A DNA stretch of 64,000 bases from Helcobacillus massiliensis (GCF_014191425.1 NZ_JACHWP010000002.1:186001-250000); one strand, 5' to 3'; positions 16,881 to 26,033 are shown, counted from the first letter of the stretch. Notes: generated by a model from the sequence alone, not told the origin. Numbers and translations are program-made.

Positions 16881-17879
16881 TCAGCCGACGCGGTAGTAGC
16901 TCCAGTTGGCGTTCCAGAGCTTGCGCTCGGTGGTGAGCTTGCCGGAGCGGCCGGCGTCCACGATCTTGCCGTTGCCGGCGTAGATGCCGACGTGGCCCGG
17001 GGTGTAGACGAGGTCGCCGGGGCGGGCCTCGGAAGCGGAGATGCGCTTGGCGCCGGCCACCTGGCCAGCAGCCGAGTGCGGAAGGTGGATGCCGTGCTGG
17101 GCGTAGACCCAGGAGGTGAAGCCGGAGCAGTCCCAGCCGGACGGGGTGGAACCGGCCCAGACGTAGGGGGTGCCGATGCCGCTGCGGGCGGTGGCGAGGA
17201 TGGAGCTGCCGCGCCCTGCGTTGGAGGGAGCAGAGGAGCGCTTCTTCTTGGAGCCGCGGTCGGACTGCTGGTCGTTGTTGTCGGAGCGGTCGCTGGTGCG
17301 GCGCTCGGAGCGCTGGCCGTCGCGGCTGCTGCGGCGGTCGTCGTCACCCTGGCGCTCATTGCGGCGCTCGCTGCGGTTGTTCTCGCGCTCCTGGTTGCGC
17401 TCGCGGTTGTTCTCGCGCTCCTGGTTGCGCTCGCGGTTGTTCTCGCGCTCCTGGTTGCGCTCCTCGCGCTGCTGGGCCTCGCGGCGCTCCTGACGCTCCT
17501 GGCGCTCGGCACGCTCCTGACGCTCCTGCTCACGCTGCTGGGCCTCGCGCTGCTCAGCCTCGCGACGCTCCTGCTCACGCTGGGCGTCGGTCTTCTCGTC
17601 GGTCTTGACCTCGACCCTGTCCTTCTTCACGATCGCGCCGTAGGCACCCTCGGCCTTGTCGCCCTCCGCGAGAGCGACCGGGATGGTCACGGTGGAGGGA
17701 GCGGTGGACGCACCGGCGTTCTTGCCGGTCTCGGAGGAACCGTTGGCCATGGCGGCCGAAGCGGAACCGGAGACGACGAAGCCGGCAGCGAGCATCACGC
17801 CGGCGGTCTTACGACCGATCGGTGCGGACAGGATGCCGCGCGGGGTGCCGCGGTGAGTGGGCATGGAGCGAGGAGCCAC
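16881..17879 (-). CDS. Secreted NlpC/P60 peptidoglycan hydrolase with repeat-rich spacer
   Basis: The 332-residue protein has a basic N-terminus and a signal sequence (about 23-46, ending SASAAMANG), a short linker, and then about 110 residues of Glu/Arg/Gln-rich coil. That coil contains three perfect copies of a ten-residue unit (RNQERENNRE). A second charged spacer leads to a C-terminal NlpC/P60 domain (about 228-332). The catalytic Cys251 (WDCSGF), His296 (PGHVGIYAG) and a third residue Asp308 are visible. The enzyme should cut cell-wall peptides outside the cell, with the spacer reaching through the wall. The leader of about 210 bases upstream is long and may carry regulation. Confidence 0.88.
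   Translation of the reverse strand: MAPRSMPTHRGTPRGILSAPIGRKTAGVMLAAGFVVSGSASAAMANGSSETGKNAGASTAPSTVTIPVALAEGDKAEGAYGAIVKKDRVEVKTDEKTDAQREQERREAEQREAQQREQERQERAERQERQERREAQQREERNQERENNRERNQERENNRERNQERENNRSERRNERQGDDDRRSSRDGQRSERRTSDRSDNNDQQSDRGSKKKRSSAPSNAGRGSSILATARSGIGTPYVWAGSTPSGWDCSGFTSWVYAQHGIHLPHSAAGQVAGAKRISASEARPGDLVYTPGHVGIYAGNGKIVDAGRSGKLTTERKLWNANWSYYRVG
17371..17460 (-). repeat. Three 30-bp tandem repeats in the NlpC/P60 gene
   Basis: The unit occupies 17371-17400, 17401-17430 and 17431-17460. The last two copies are identical, and the first differs only in its first two or three bases. Because 30 is a multiple of three, gain or loss of units keeps the frame and only changes the length of the charged spacer. 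Confidence 0.9.
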
Positions 17880-18090
17880 AGGAGACCTTCCGGATCGTTC
17901 GCGGGCCGGCGCCCGTCAGGGCTGCGAGGCGGTCCGCGGAGTTCTTGAGCACTGTTGTTTCGGAACGGATTCCGACCCGGGTCGCCCCGGGAACCGACAT
18001 CCAACCTACGGAAGGCGGGGACTGTTCCCCACTGGACCAAACGAACCTCTACCCGGGCTTTGACAGACCTTTACCCTCGGGGAAGGGGCC
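17880..18090 (-). other. Long leader of the NlpC/P60 gene, no gene seen
   Basis: This 211-base stretch upstream of the hydrolase is rich in short inverted repeats on the minus strand (GTGGGGAACAGTCCCC, GACCCGGGTCGG). In Actinobacteria such positions often hold a c-di-AMP riboswitch, but I could not match the conserved blocks of that RNA. I report only a structured leader of unknown function. Confidence 0.3.
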
Positions 18091-18804
18091 TTACCTTTGG
18101 GTCACGCAGATATGACCGGCATCACTGGGGGTCAGGGTGATCTCCCGGCCCGACGGCCCCGTCATCACCAGCGAATCCGCATCCGAGGCGACCGTGACGC
18201 GCGCCCCGGGAACGATCCCGCAGTCCTTCAGATCCCGCAGGAATTCGACGTCCGACTGGATGACCTCACCGATGGCGTCGACCGTCAGCTCCACCTCGTC
18301 GCCCTCCGGCAGCTCCACCTGCACGAGGCGCTGAACACCGTCGCCGATCCGGCGGCTGCCATGGGGGCCGGACCCGTCGGCCGTCACCCCCAGCGCGCCC
18401 AGGCCCGGGATGGGGTTGCCGTACGGGTCGGCGTACGGCGGCGTGAGCATGGCGGCGATCTTGCGCTCCACGTCTTCGCTCATCACGTGCTCCCAGCGGC
18501 AGGCTTCGTCGTGCACGAGCTCGTACTCGAGGCCGAGGACGTCCATCAGGTGGCGTTCGGCGAGTCGGTGCTTGCGCATGACCGCACCGGCGATCCCGCG
18601 GCCCTCCTCGGTCAGGTGGATGACGCGGGAGTCATCGAGGTACAGCAGGCCGTCGCGCTCCATCCGACCGACCGTCTGCGACACCGTGGGGCCGGACTGT
18701 CCGAGCCGTTCGGCGATGCGGGCGCGCATCGGCGTGATGCCGAGCTCCAGCAGCTCGAACACTGTCTTCAGGTACATCTCGGTGGTATCGATCAGATCGC
18801 TCAC
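18091..18804 (-). CDS. ideR: DtxR/IdeR-family iron-dependent repressor
   Basis: The 237-residue protein has the three-part layout of the family. A winged helix (1-73) contains SGPTVSQTVGRMERDGLL. A dimerisation and metal-binding domain (74-140) contains MRKHRLAERHLMDVLG, the metal-ligand region HDEACRWEHVMSEDVE and CxxPYGNPIPG-like TPPYADPYGNPIPG. A C-terminal SH3-like domain (about 155-237) follows. With iron bound it should repress uptake genes, and a good IdeR box sits on the feoA promoter at 25768. The start is a GTG at 18804, preceded by AAAGGGAGG. The normally conserved Cys102 equivalent is present in DEACRWEH. Confidence 0.88.
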   Translation of the reverse strand: MSDLIDTTEMYLKTVFELLELGITPMRARIAERLGQSGPTVSQTVGRMERDGLLYLDDSRVIHLTEEGRGIAGAVMRKHRLAERHLMDVLGLEYELVHDEACRWEHVMSEDVERKIAAMLTPPYADPYGNPIPGLGALGVTADGSGPHGSRRIGDGVQRLVQVELPEGDEVELTVDAIGEVIQSDVEFLRDLKDCGIVPGARVTVASDADSLVMTGPSGREITLTPSDAGHICVTQR

Positions 18805-18930
18805 GGCGCGCCCTCCCTTTCAGCTGGTCACACTGTATCGGGTTGGGCGGCGTCTCGCGGGAGAGCAGCGTGGCCACCACGAGAAGCGCTCTGGAAGCCG
18901 ACGGTCGGCCGGGGCGCCGGGAACGGCGAA

Positions 18931-18968
18931 CGCCGCCCTGCCCACCGGGTGCGGTGGAGAGGACGGCG
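18931..18968 (-). terminator. Probable terminator of sucCD
   Basis: An imperfect hairpin (CGCCG...CCCACC / GGTGG...CGGCG, two or three mismatches) lies about 70 bases past the sucD stop. The remainder of the 230-base gap between the regulator start and sucD holds no gene that I can see. Confidence 0.45.
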
Positions 18969-19034
18969 TCCGACGGGTGCCGCCGCGACCAGGGCCCAGC
19001 CCATCAGGGCGCGGCCGGATGCGGCGGTGAGGGC

Positions 19035-19922
19035 TCAGAGGCCCTTGATGATCTCGCGCATCAGCTCAGCGGTTTCGGTGGGGGTCTTGCCGACCTTCAC
19101 ACCAGCGGCCTCCAGGGCCGCCTTCTTCGCCTCCGCGGTGCCGGAGGAGCCGGACACGATGGCGCCGGCGTGGCCCATGGTCTTGCCCTCCGGGGCGGTG
19201 AAGCCCGCAACGTAGCCGACGACCGGCTTCGTCATGTTCGCCTTGATGTAGTCGGCTGCGCGCTCCTCGGCGTCGCCCCCGATCTCACCGATCATGACGA
19301 CCGCGGCGGTCTCCGGGTCGTTCTCGAATGCTTCGAGGGCGTCGATGTGGGTGGTGCCGATGATCGGGTCGCCGCCGATGCCGATGGCGGTGGTGAACCC
19401 GATGTCGCTGAGCTCGTACATCATCTGGTAGGTCAGCGTGCCGGACTTCGACACCAGGCCGAGCTTGCCGGGACCGGTGATGTTCGAGGGGATGATGCCG
19501 GCGTTGGACTGTCCCGGGGAGATGATGCCGGGGCAGTTCGGGCCGATGAGGCGCGTGGTGCCCTTGTCCTTCGCGTAGTTGAAGAACTCGGCGGCGTCCT
19601 TCGCGGGGATGCCCTCGGTGATGACGATGGCGAGCTCGATGCCGGCGTCAACGGCCTCGATGACCGCGTCCTTCGCGAACTTCGGCGGCACGAAGAGGAC
19701 GGACACGGTGGCGCCGGTCTCCTTCATGGCGTCGGCGACGGAACCGAACACGGGCACGGAGCGGCCGCCGTCGAACTCGACGCTCTGGCCGGCCTTGCGG
19801 GGGTTGACACCGCCGACGACCTGGGTGCCGGAGTCGAGCATCCGCTGCGAGTGCTTCATGCCCTCGGAACCGGTCATGCCCTGAACGATGACCTTGCTGT
19901 TCTTGTCAAGAAAAATCGACAT
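19035..19922 (-). CDS. sucD: Succinyl-CoA synthetase alpha subunit
   Basis: The 295-residue length is typical. The CoA-binding Rossmann domain has [17 protein letters not shown] near residue 15. The second domain carries the active-site His in [13 protein letters not shown] (about residue 243), which is phosphorylated during the reaction. [18 protein letters not shown] is the second family signature. With SucC it converts succinyl-CoA to succinate with ATP or GTP formation in the TCA cycle. The gene follows sucC after 18 bases and is translated from the same message. Confidence 0.96.
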   Translation of the reverse strand: MSIFLDKNSKVIVQGMTGSEGMKHSQRMLDSGTQVVGGVNPRKAGQSVEFDGGRSVPVFGSVADAMKETGATVSVLFVPPKFAKDAVIEAVDAGIELAIVITEGIPAKDAAEFFNYAKDKGTTRLIGPNCPGIISPGQSNAGIIPSNITGPGKLGLVSKSGTLTYQMMYELSDIGFTTAIGIGGDPIIGTTHIDALEAFENDPETAAVVMIGEIGGDAEERAADYIKANMTKPVVGYVAGFTAPEGKTMGHAGAIVSGSSGTAEAKKAALEAAGVKVGKTPTETAELMREIIKGL

Positions 19923-19940
19923 GCTTCTTCAGGCTCTCTT

Positions 19941-21104
19941 TCAGTTCGCAGCGAGTTCGGCTGCCTTGGCGGCGCCGCCGTCCATGGTGTCGGCCAGGGT
20001 GACGAGGGGGTGGTTCGCCTCGGTGAGGATGGCGCGGCCCTCATCGACCTTGTTGCCGTCGAGGCGGACCACGAGCGGCTTGGTGGCGTTCTCGCCCAGC
20101 TTGCTGAGCGCGCCGACGATGCCCTCGGCGACCTTGTCGCAGGCGGTGATGCCGCCGAACACGTTGACGAACACGGACTTCACCTGGTCATCTCCGAGGA
20201 TGACGTCCAGGCCGTTGGCCATGACCTCAGCGGAGGCGCCGCCGCCGATGTCCAGGAAGTTCGCCGGCTTCACGCCGTGCTCCTCCCCCGCGTAGGCGAC
20301 GACGTCCAGGGTGGACATGACCAGGCCGGCGCCGTTGCCGATGATGCCGACTTCGCCGTCGAGCTTGACGTAGTTGAGGTCCATGGCCTTCGCCTTGGCC
20401 TCCAGCGGGTCCTCGGTCTTGGTGTCGACCAGGGCGGCGTGGTCCTCGTGGCGGAAGTCGGCGTTCTCGTCGATGGTGACCTTGCCGTCGAGGGCGAAGA
20501 TGTCGCCGTCAGCGGTCTTGACCAGCGGGTTCACCTCGACCAGGGTGGCGTCCTCGTCGCGGTACACGGCCCACAGCTTCTGCAGAACCGGGGCGATCTT
20601 CTCGCCGGTCTCGGCATCGAAGCCGGCGGCGTCCACGATCTCCTTCGCCTTCGCGTCGTCGATGCCGACGTTCGGGTCCACGGCGATGCGGGCGAGGGCC
20701 TCGGGGCGCTCCACGGCGAGCTGCTCGATCTCCATGCCGCCCTCCTTGGAGCACATGGCGAGGTAGGTGCGGTTCGCGCGGTCCAGCAGCAGGGAGAAGT
20801 AGTACTCCTCGGCGATGTCCGCACCGGCCGCGATCATGACGCGGTGCACGGTGTGGCCCTTGATGTCCATGCCGAGGATCTGCTCGGCGTACTGCTCGGC
20901 TTCGTCCAGGGACTTCGCCACCTTCACGCCGCCGGCCTTGCCGCGACCGCCGGTCTTCACCTGTGCCTTGACGACCACAACGGGGGTGCCGATCCTCTCG
21001 GCTGCTTCACGGGCGCTGGCAGGATCCTCGGCGACGGCGCCGGGCAGCACGGGGACTCCGTGCTTCTCGAAGATGTCGCGCGCCTGGTATTCGAACAGGT
21101 CCAC
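19941..21104 (-). CDS. sucC: Succinyl-CoA synthetase beta subunit
   Basis: The product is 387 residues from the GTG at 21104 ([12 protein letters not shown]), a normal length. An ATP-grasp domain (about 1-235) begins with the [16 protein letters not shown] signature. The CoA ligase domain shows [25 protein letters not shown] and [26 protein letters not shown] lies about ten bases before the GTG. The reading frame stays open far upstream, but nothing there resembles the family. It is the first gene of the sucCD unit. Confidence 0.96.
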   Translation of the reverse strand: MDLFEYQARDIFEKHGVPVLPGAVAEDPASAREAAERIGTPVVVVKAQVKTGGRGKAGGVKVAKSLDEAEQYAEQILGMDIKGHTVHRVMIAAGADIAEEYYFSLLLDRANRTYLAMCSKEGGMEIEQLAVERPEALARIAVDPNVGIDDAKAKEIVDAAGFDAETGEKIAPVLQKLWAVYRDEDATLVEVNPLVKTADGDIFALDGKVTIDENADFRHEDHAALVDTKTEDPLEAKAKAMDLNYVKLDGEVGIIGNGAGLVMSTLDVVAYAGEEHGVKPANFLDIGGGASAEVMANGLDVILGDDQVKSVFVNVFGGITACDKVAEGIVGALSKLGENATKPLVVRLDGNKVDEGRAILTEANHPLVTLADTMDGGAAKAAELAAN

Positions 21105-21320
21105 GGAGATAACGTCCTCTCGTCTTGACGTGGGCGGGTGACCCTCGTTGGTCAGCGTGCCGCCTGCGTTCGGGCATAACTGTATCGCGCGCCACCGTCG
21201 TCCCACTCCTGCTTGCCGGGCAGCGGACGGGGCAGTCTCCGGCAGGGATCCGAACACCCGGGCACGGCGGTGCCGCGGTCCAGGGCGATGGGGTCCAGGG
21301 CGATGCGGCATCATGGGGGC

Positions 21321-21584
21321 ATGTTCTTCTACTCCGGCAGCTCGCGCCGCGGCGGATGCGGCTCGAGCCTGCTGTTCCCGCTGGGCGTGGTGCTCGCACT
21401 GTTCCTGGTCCTGCGCCTGGTGGGTGTGCGCAGCACGTTCTCCTCCCTGATCCTGTCGCTTGTGCTGACGGTGGTCCTCAATGTGGGGCTGAACGCGCTG
21501 ATGAACCGCCGCAGCCGTCGGCCGGGACCGTCCCGCCGCGGCGTGGACGACCAGCGCGGCACCGACATCCGCTTCCGCGACTGA
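21321..21584 (+). CDS. Small membrane protein of unknown function
   Basis: The 87-residue product starts [12 protein letters not shown], has two adjacent hydrophobic segments (about 17-31 and 39-58) and a basic, Arg-rich tail. I do not recognise it. The ATG at 21321 is preceded by GGGGG. The gene lies 36 bases ahead of the next small membrane protein gene on the same strand, so they may be co-transcribed. One CCGTCGGCC copy falls in the variable tail. The coding call rests on codon bias and the membrane pattern only. The 216-base gap between sucC and this gene holds the sucC leader and no other gene that I can see. Confidence 0.6.
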   Translation: MFFYSGSSRRGGCGSSLLFPLGVVLALFLVLRLVGVRSTFSSLILSLVLTVVLNVGLNALMNRRSRRPGPSRRGVDDQRGTDIRFRD

Positions 21585-21619
21585 CAATCACACCCATCCG
21601 TTCCCGACGAGGAGGCTCC

Positions 21620-22078
21620 GTGGCCGACTGGAAGACCTACGCGAAGGCAGCGCAGCGCACTGCGCAGAAGCAGGCGCCCGCCGCGAAGGAGTCCCTGCGC
21701 CGCGGCATGGACGACGCGCGCCTGCATGCCCGCGCCGCCGCCCGCACCGCTGACAGGACCACCCGCGACTCCCGCGCAAACGCCCGCCGCACCGCCGCCG
21801 CCACCGCCGTCGCCGCGCAGAACCACTACCGTCGGGCGAATGTGGGGACCCGTCTGAAGAACGGGGTGCGCGACGCCCTGCTGATGGCGCTGGCCGTGTT
21901 CGTCCTGTGGGCCGTCATCTCCCGCGTGGCGCCGATCCCGTGGCAGGCCGTGGTGATCGTGGCGCTCGCCCTCGTGGTGGTGCGCATGGCATGGACCCTC
22001 TTCACGATCTGGAAGCCGGAGGAGGAGCCGCTCGACGAGCAGGACCGCGGCGAGCGCGCTTCCCGAGGTCGCCGCTGA
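21620..22078 (+). CDS. Small membrane protein with Ala/Arg-rich helical N-terminus
   Basis: The 152-residue product starts at a GTG with GAGGAGG directly upstream. Residues 1-75 are an Ala/Arg-rich, strongly helical region. Two transmembrane helices follow (about 82-101 and 104-125), and the tail is acidic. The family is unknown to me. It ends 53 bases before the nitrite reductase gene and has no obvious functional link to it. Confidence 0.7.
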   Translation: MADWKTYAKAAQRTAQKQAPAAKESLRRGMDDARLHARAAARTADRTTRDSRANARRTAAATAVAAQNHYRRANVGTRLKNGVRDALLMALAVFVLWAVISRVAPIPWQAVVIVALALVVVRMAWTLFTIWKPEEEPLDEQDRGERASRGRR

Positions 22079-22131
22079 CCGGGACCTGGGCCCTCCCCCA
22101 CCATCGCGGCCGCGCGTAGCCTGGGGCCACT

Positions 22132-25059
22132 ATGGCTTCTGCGCGCACCCCCTCCCTCGACACTCAGCCCAGCACTCCAGGCCCCCGGCCGAAGCGCCGT
22201 GCCTCGTGGCATCGACAGGCCTCGAGGCCGATCATCTGGTGGATGGCGGCGCTGCTGATCTCCGTCGGGGTCCACCCGGTCATCCCGCAGTACCGGTGGC
22301 TGCTGGTGCACATGGTGACGCTGGGCCTCGTCACCACGTCGGTCATGCTGTGGGGCCAGCACTTCGCCGAAGCCCTCCTGAAGACCCGCCTGGCGGAGGA
22401 GACCCGGCCCACGCAGGTGCGGCGCCTGTGGATCCACACAGGCATGATCGCCGTGACGATGATCGGCATGGTCGCCGGTCTGCCGGTGGTGACCGTGCTC
22501 GGTGCGGTCGGGGTGAGCGCCACCGTGCTGTGGTGGGCGGGCTTCCTCATCCAGCAGATCCGGGCCGCGGTCGCGCCCCGGTTCGCGTTCGTCATCCGCA
22601 CCTACGCCACCGCCGCGATGCTGCTGCCGATCGGGGCGGCTCTCGGCGCGGTCCTCGCGTTCTCCCCCGGTGAGCCGTGGCAGGGCCGGCTGCTGCTCGC
22701 GCACCAGCTGGTGAACATCCTCGGCTTCCTCGGCCTGACTGCGTGCGCCACCCTGTTCACCCTGTGGCCCACGATCCTGCGCACCCGGATGCGGCTCGAG
22801 CGGGCGCAGCGCACCTCCGCGATGCTGATCGTGATGCTGGTCGGGCTGCTGATCGCGGTCGGCGGCGCGCTGATGAACAACGTGCTGATGGGTGCGGCGG
22901 GGCTCGTGCTGTACCTGGTCGGGTTCCTGGTGATCGCATCCGAGCTGGCGCGCCTGGCGGTGCAGTCGGCACGGCAGAAGCATGCGGCGGAGGTGCCGCT
23001 GTTCCCGGCGCTGTCGATGGGTGCGGGCATCGTCTGGTTCGCCGGGACGCTGGTGGCGCTGCTGGTGATGTGGATCAGTCACACGGGCGCCCCCGTGGGC
23101 GAAGCAGCCGCCTCCCCGTTGAACTTCTCGCTGCTGGCGTCCACGGTGAAGGCGCTGACGGTGCCGTTCGTGGTCGGCTTCGGCCTGCAGCTGCTGCTGG
23201 GAGCGATGAGCTTCCTGATGCCCACCATCATGGGCGGCGGGCCGCGCGCGGTGCAGGCGGGCCTGGCGGAGATGAGCCGCCTCGCCGTGTTCCGGGTGGT
23301 GGCGCTGAACCTGGCCATCGCCCTGTTCGCGCTGTCGGAGTCCGACGCGCTTCTCCCCCGCGCCCTGTTCCTCGGCCTGACGTTCGGCACGGGAGCACCG
23401 GAGCAGTTCGGGTCCGTCTCGCGGATCCTCGTGTCGCTGCTGGCACTGCTGGTGCTCGCTTCGTTCATCGTGCTGATGAAGCGGATGGTGCGGGCGAGTG
23501 TCCGCGAGCGCCTCCAGCAGCGCGCAGACCTCGGGATGCCCGCAGCGCCGCCGACGCAGACGGGGCAGCTGGCTCAGGCGGGGCGGCCGGCGGAGACTGC
23601 ACGCCCGACGGATTCCGCCGCGACGAACCTGAACCGCCGCCACCTGACGGGCGCGGTGCTCGCCGTGGCGAGCGTGCTGGGGCTGTCGGCGATGGGCCGG
23701 GCCGCCGACCCGGCCGCCACCGGAAGCGCAGCAAGCGGGTCGGGCAGCTCCCCGGGCGCGGGCACCGGCGATGGGACGGCTGCGGTGCTCCCGACGGGCC
23801 GGACCACCTCCGTCACGGTCCGTGCGAAGGACACGATGCGGTTCGACCCGGACCGCATCACCGTGCCCGCGGGCGATGAGCTCGTCATCACCGTCATCAA
23901 CGACGACCCCACCCAGATCCACGACCTCGTCCTCGACACCGGCGCCGCCTCCGGCCGCATCAGCGCCGGGCAGAGGGCCACCCTGAAGGCCGGTGTGATC
24001 GACCGGAGCATCACCGGCTGGTGCTCGATCGTGGGCCACCGGTCCATGGGGATGGAGCTGCAGATCGTCGCCGACGGCGCACCGAGCGGCACCGAGAGCA
24101 GCAGTGACTCCCGCACCGCAGGACACAGTCACCACGGCGCCGAGCCGGGCGATGCCGGAGCCGATCCGCTGGCCCGAGTCACCGCCGACTTCGGTGAGGT
24201 CCCATCGGTCACGGCCCGGGACCCGCGGATGCCGGAACCCGTCGGCCCCGCCCTGGAGATCACCGCCGGTGAGAAGGAGCTCGAGATCGCGCCCGGTGTC
24301 ATGATGCAGGCGATGCCGTTCAACGGCACCGTGATGGGGCCGGTGATCCGCGCCGACCTCGGTCAGGAGATCGCCGTCACCGTGACGAACCGCGGCGCCA
24401 TGGAGCACTCCATGGACTTCCACGCCGGCACCGTCTCCCCCAGCGTCTACATGCAGGGGATCAAGCCTGGTGCCTCCCTCCACTACCCGCTGACCACGGA
24501 CCACGCGGGGATCTGGCTGTACCACTGCTCCACCATGCCGATGACCCACCACCTGTCCGGCGGCATGTTCGGCGCCGTCATCGTGCCGCCGCGCGGGATC
24601 GCGGCCGCGGACCGCGAATACGTCCTCGTCCAGTCCGACCACTACCTCTCCCCCACCGAGAAGTCCGGCACGGGAGCACACGCCATCAGCGCGGACAAGA
24701 TCCACGCCGAACGGCCCGATTTCACCGTGTTCAACGGCCACGCCACCCAGTACGTGCATGAGCCGCTCACCGCGAAGGTCGGCGAACGCATCCGCATCTG
24801 GGTGCTCGCCGCCGGCCCCACCCGCAGCCTGTCGTTCCATGTGGTCGGCGCCGTGTTCGACACCGTGTTCAAGGAGGGCGAGTACCTGTTGCGGCCCGAC
24901 AACCCGAACGGCGGCGGCGCGCAGGCGCTTGACCTCTCCTCAGCCCAGGGCGGGTTCGTGGAGATGGTGTTCCGTGAGCCCGGCACCTACACCGCCGTCA
25001 ACCACGCGTTCGCCGACATGGAGCGCGGCGCCCGCGCCCTCATCACCGTCACCCAGTGA
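22132..25059 (+). CDS. nirK: Fusion nitrite reductase: multi-TM domain, cupredoxin, copper NirK
   Basis: The 975-residue protein has three parts. Residues about 30-470 form a polytopic domain with roughly ten to twelve helices and conserved-looking His residues (LLVHMVTLG, WGQHFAEAL), reminiscent of NnrS-type domains. After a Gln/Ala-rich linker and one more hydrophobic segment, a blue-copper cupredoxin domain (about 565-650) has ligands His597, Cys631, His636 and Met641. A complete NirK two-cupredoxin unit (about 675-975) has type 1 copper ligands His759, Cys799, His807 and Met812. Its type 2 ligands are His764, His798 and His958, with catalytic Asp762 and His903. It should reduce nitrite to nitric oxide outside the membrane, fed by quinol through the fused domains. 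It complements the nar operon. Confidence 0.9.
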   Translation: MASARTPSLDTQPSTPGPRPKRRASWHRQASRPIIWWMAALLISVGVHPVIPQYRWLLVHMVTLGLVTTSVMLWGQHFAEALLKTRLAEETRPTQVRRLWIHTGMIAVTMIGMVAGLPVVTVLGAVGVSATVLWWAGFLIQQIRAAVAPRFAFVIRTYATAAMLLPIGAALGAVLAFSPGEPWQGRLLLAHQLVNILGFLGLTACATLFTLWPTILRTRMRLERAQRTSAMLIVMLVGLLIAVGGALMNNVLMGAAGLVLYLVGFLVIASELARLAVQSARQKHAAEVPLFPALSMGAGIVWFAGTLVALLVMWISHTGAPVGEAAASPLNFSLLASTVKALTVPFVVGFGLQLLLGAMSFLMPTIMGGGPRAVQAGLAEMSRLAVFRVVALNLAIALFALSESDALLPRALFLGLTFGTGAPEQFGSVSRILVSLLALLVLASFIVLMKRMVRASVRERLQQRADLGMPAAPPTQTGQLAQAGRPAETARPTDSAATNLNRRHLTGAVLAVASVLGLSAMGRAADPAATGSAASGSGSSPGAGTGDGTAAVLPTGRTTSVTVRAKDTMRFDPDRITVPAGDELVITVINDDPTQIHDLVLDTGAASGRISAGQRATLKAGVIDRSITGWCSIVGHRSMGMELQIVADGAPSGTESSSDSRTAGHSHHGAEPGDAGADPLARVTADFGEVPSVTARDPRMPEPVGPALEITAGEKELEIAPGVMMQAMPFNGTVMGPVIRADLGQEIAVTVTNRGAMEHSMDFHAGTVSPSVYMQGIKPGASLHYPLTTDHAGIWLYHCSTMPMTHHLSGGMFGAVIVPPRGIAAADREYVLVQSDHYLSPTEKSGTGAHAISADKIHAERPDFTVFNGHATQYVHEPLTAKVGERIRIWVLAAGPTRSLSFHVVGAVFDTVFKEGEYLLRPDNPNGGGAQALDLSSAQGGFVEMVFREPGTYTAVNHAFADMERGARALITVTQ

Positions 25060-25078
25060 CCGCACCGAAGGAGCCCCC

Positions 25079-25681
25079 ATGACCCCCAGCAGAAGCGCAG
25101 ACCGAGGCGACGACCGCAGCGTCGCGATCCTGTTCGCCTCCTGCTACGGCCACACCCGCCGCTACGCCGACTGGCTGACCGAGCAGCTGCAGGCGACGGG
25201 CTGCACCGTCCGACTGATCGACGCCCGTGCCGCAGAGGACCCCGTCGGCCTCCTCGCCGGTGCGGAGGGCATCCTCGACGTCATCATCGGCCTCGGCGGC
25301 AACTACGGCGGCAGCGTGCAGGGGATGGGCGCCTTCGCCGACGCTGTGCGCGCCCGCCCCGACGCGCGCGCCCTGTTCGCCACCGTCGCGTGGGCGTCGC
25401 CGACCCAGACCGAGACGATCCGGAAGCTGCACGAGAAGGCGATCCCGGCCGATATCGCCCCGCGCGTCACCGCGTTCCACCTGCGCGGCGGCATCGACCA
25501 TCCGCGCCTGTCGCTGAAGCACCGCACCAAAATGCTCGCGCTGAAGACCTATCTGATGTCCAAGCCGGAGTCGGCTCGCACCGAGGACGACCGTGAAACG
25601 CTGCAGTTCTGGGGGCAGACGAAGGACTTCACCGACCCGGCGGCTCTGGAGCCGATCGTGGCAGCGGCGCTCGCGGAGTGA
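25079..25681 (+). CDS. Flavodoxin-like protein (HemG/menaquinone-linked type)
   Basis: The 200-residue protein starts at an ATG with GAAGGAG in front, 19 bases after nirK, so the two are likely one operon. AILFASCYGHTRRYADWL is the FMN phosphate-binding loop of flavodoxins. GLGGNYGGSVQGMGAFAD occupies the second FMN loop. The C-terminal part (FHLRGGIDHPRLSLKHRTKM) resembles menaquinone-dependent protoporphyrinogen oxidase HemG and related flavodoxin-domain proteins. A role in heme supply or as electron carrier to nitrite reduction is inference. Confidence 0.75.
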   Translation: MTPSRSADRGDDRSVAILFASCYGHTRRYADWLTEQLQATGCTVRLIDARAAEDPVGLLAGAEGILDVIIGLGGNYGGSVQGMGAFADAVRARPDARALFATVAWASPTQTETIRKLHEKAIPADIAPRVTAFHLRGGIDHPRLSLKHRTKMLALKTYLMSKPESARTEDDRETLQFWGQTKDFTDPAALEPIVAAALAE

Positions 25682-25767
25682 GGACGTCAGTCCCGGATCA
25701 CATCGATGGTCACCTCGGGTTTCGGGATTCTGCTCCTTTGAGGTTGCGCAGAGTCTTGCTCAGCGGC

Positions 25768-25786
25768 TGAGGGGAGCCTAACCTCA
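25768..25786. promoter_or_regulatory. IdeR/DtxR box over the feoA -10 region
   Basis: TGAGGGGAGCCTAACCTCA matches 15 of 19 positions of the IdeR/DtxR consensus TTAGGTTAGCCTAACCTAA. The -10 hexamer TAACCT (25779-25784) lies inside it, with TTGCTC (25756-25761) 17 bases upstream as -35. The start codon comes six bases after the -10 and lacks a Shine-Dalgarno, so the feoA message is probably leaderless. Iron-loaded IdeR would block the promoter directly. Confidence 0.8.
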
Positions 25787-25790
25787 GGCC

Positions 25791-26033
25791 ATGACCGATT
25801 CGACTCTGCTGAGCGCACCCCTCTTCTGCGAGCTCGTCCTCGCCGCGGCCCACCCCGATCCCGGGCTGCGTCTGCGCCTGGGTGAGATGGGGCTGCGGCC
25901 CGGGTCGCGTCTGCGGGTCGTGCAGAGAACAGTCGGCGGCGGCCGCGTCATCGAAGTCGCGTCCACCCGCATCGCGCTGGACCGGCGCACCTGCCGCGCC
26001 CTCGCGGCCGCTGAATCCGCCCACGCCGCCTGA
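25791..26033 (+). CDS. feoA: Ferrous iron transport protein A
   Basis: The 80-residue protein is an SH3-like FeoA domain, with LRLRLGEMGLRPGSRLRVVQRT as its core (the typical GL-PG turn) and a final EVASTRIALDRRTCRALA. FeoA is thought to bind FeoB and support iron transport. The stop overlaps the feoB ATG by one base. Transcription should be iron-repressed through the IdeR box directly upstream. Confidence 0.9.
   Translation: MTDSTLLSAPLFCELVLAAAHPDPGLRLRLGEMGLRPGSRLRVVQRTVGGGRVIEVASTRIALDRRTCRALAAAESAHAA

Noticed and set aside
17371-17460. Regular 30-bp repeats as a CRISPR array
   Set aside because: The units are directly adjacent without spacers and lie in frame inside a coding region.
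17880-18090. c-di-AMP (ydaO-type) riboswitch upstream of the NlpC/P60 gene
   Set aside because: The position fits, but I could not find the conserved blocks expected of that RNA. Kept only as a structured leader.
18056-18090. TTGACA at 18060 as a plus-strand promoter
   Set aside because: There is no acceptable -10 at 16-18 bases and no plus-strand gene follows.
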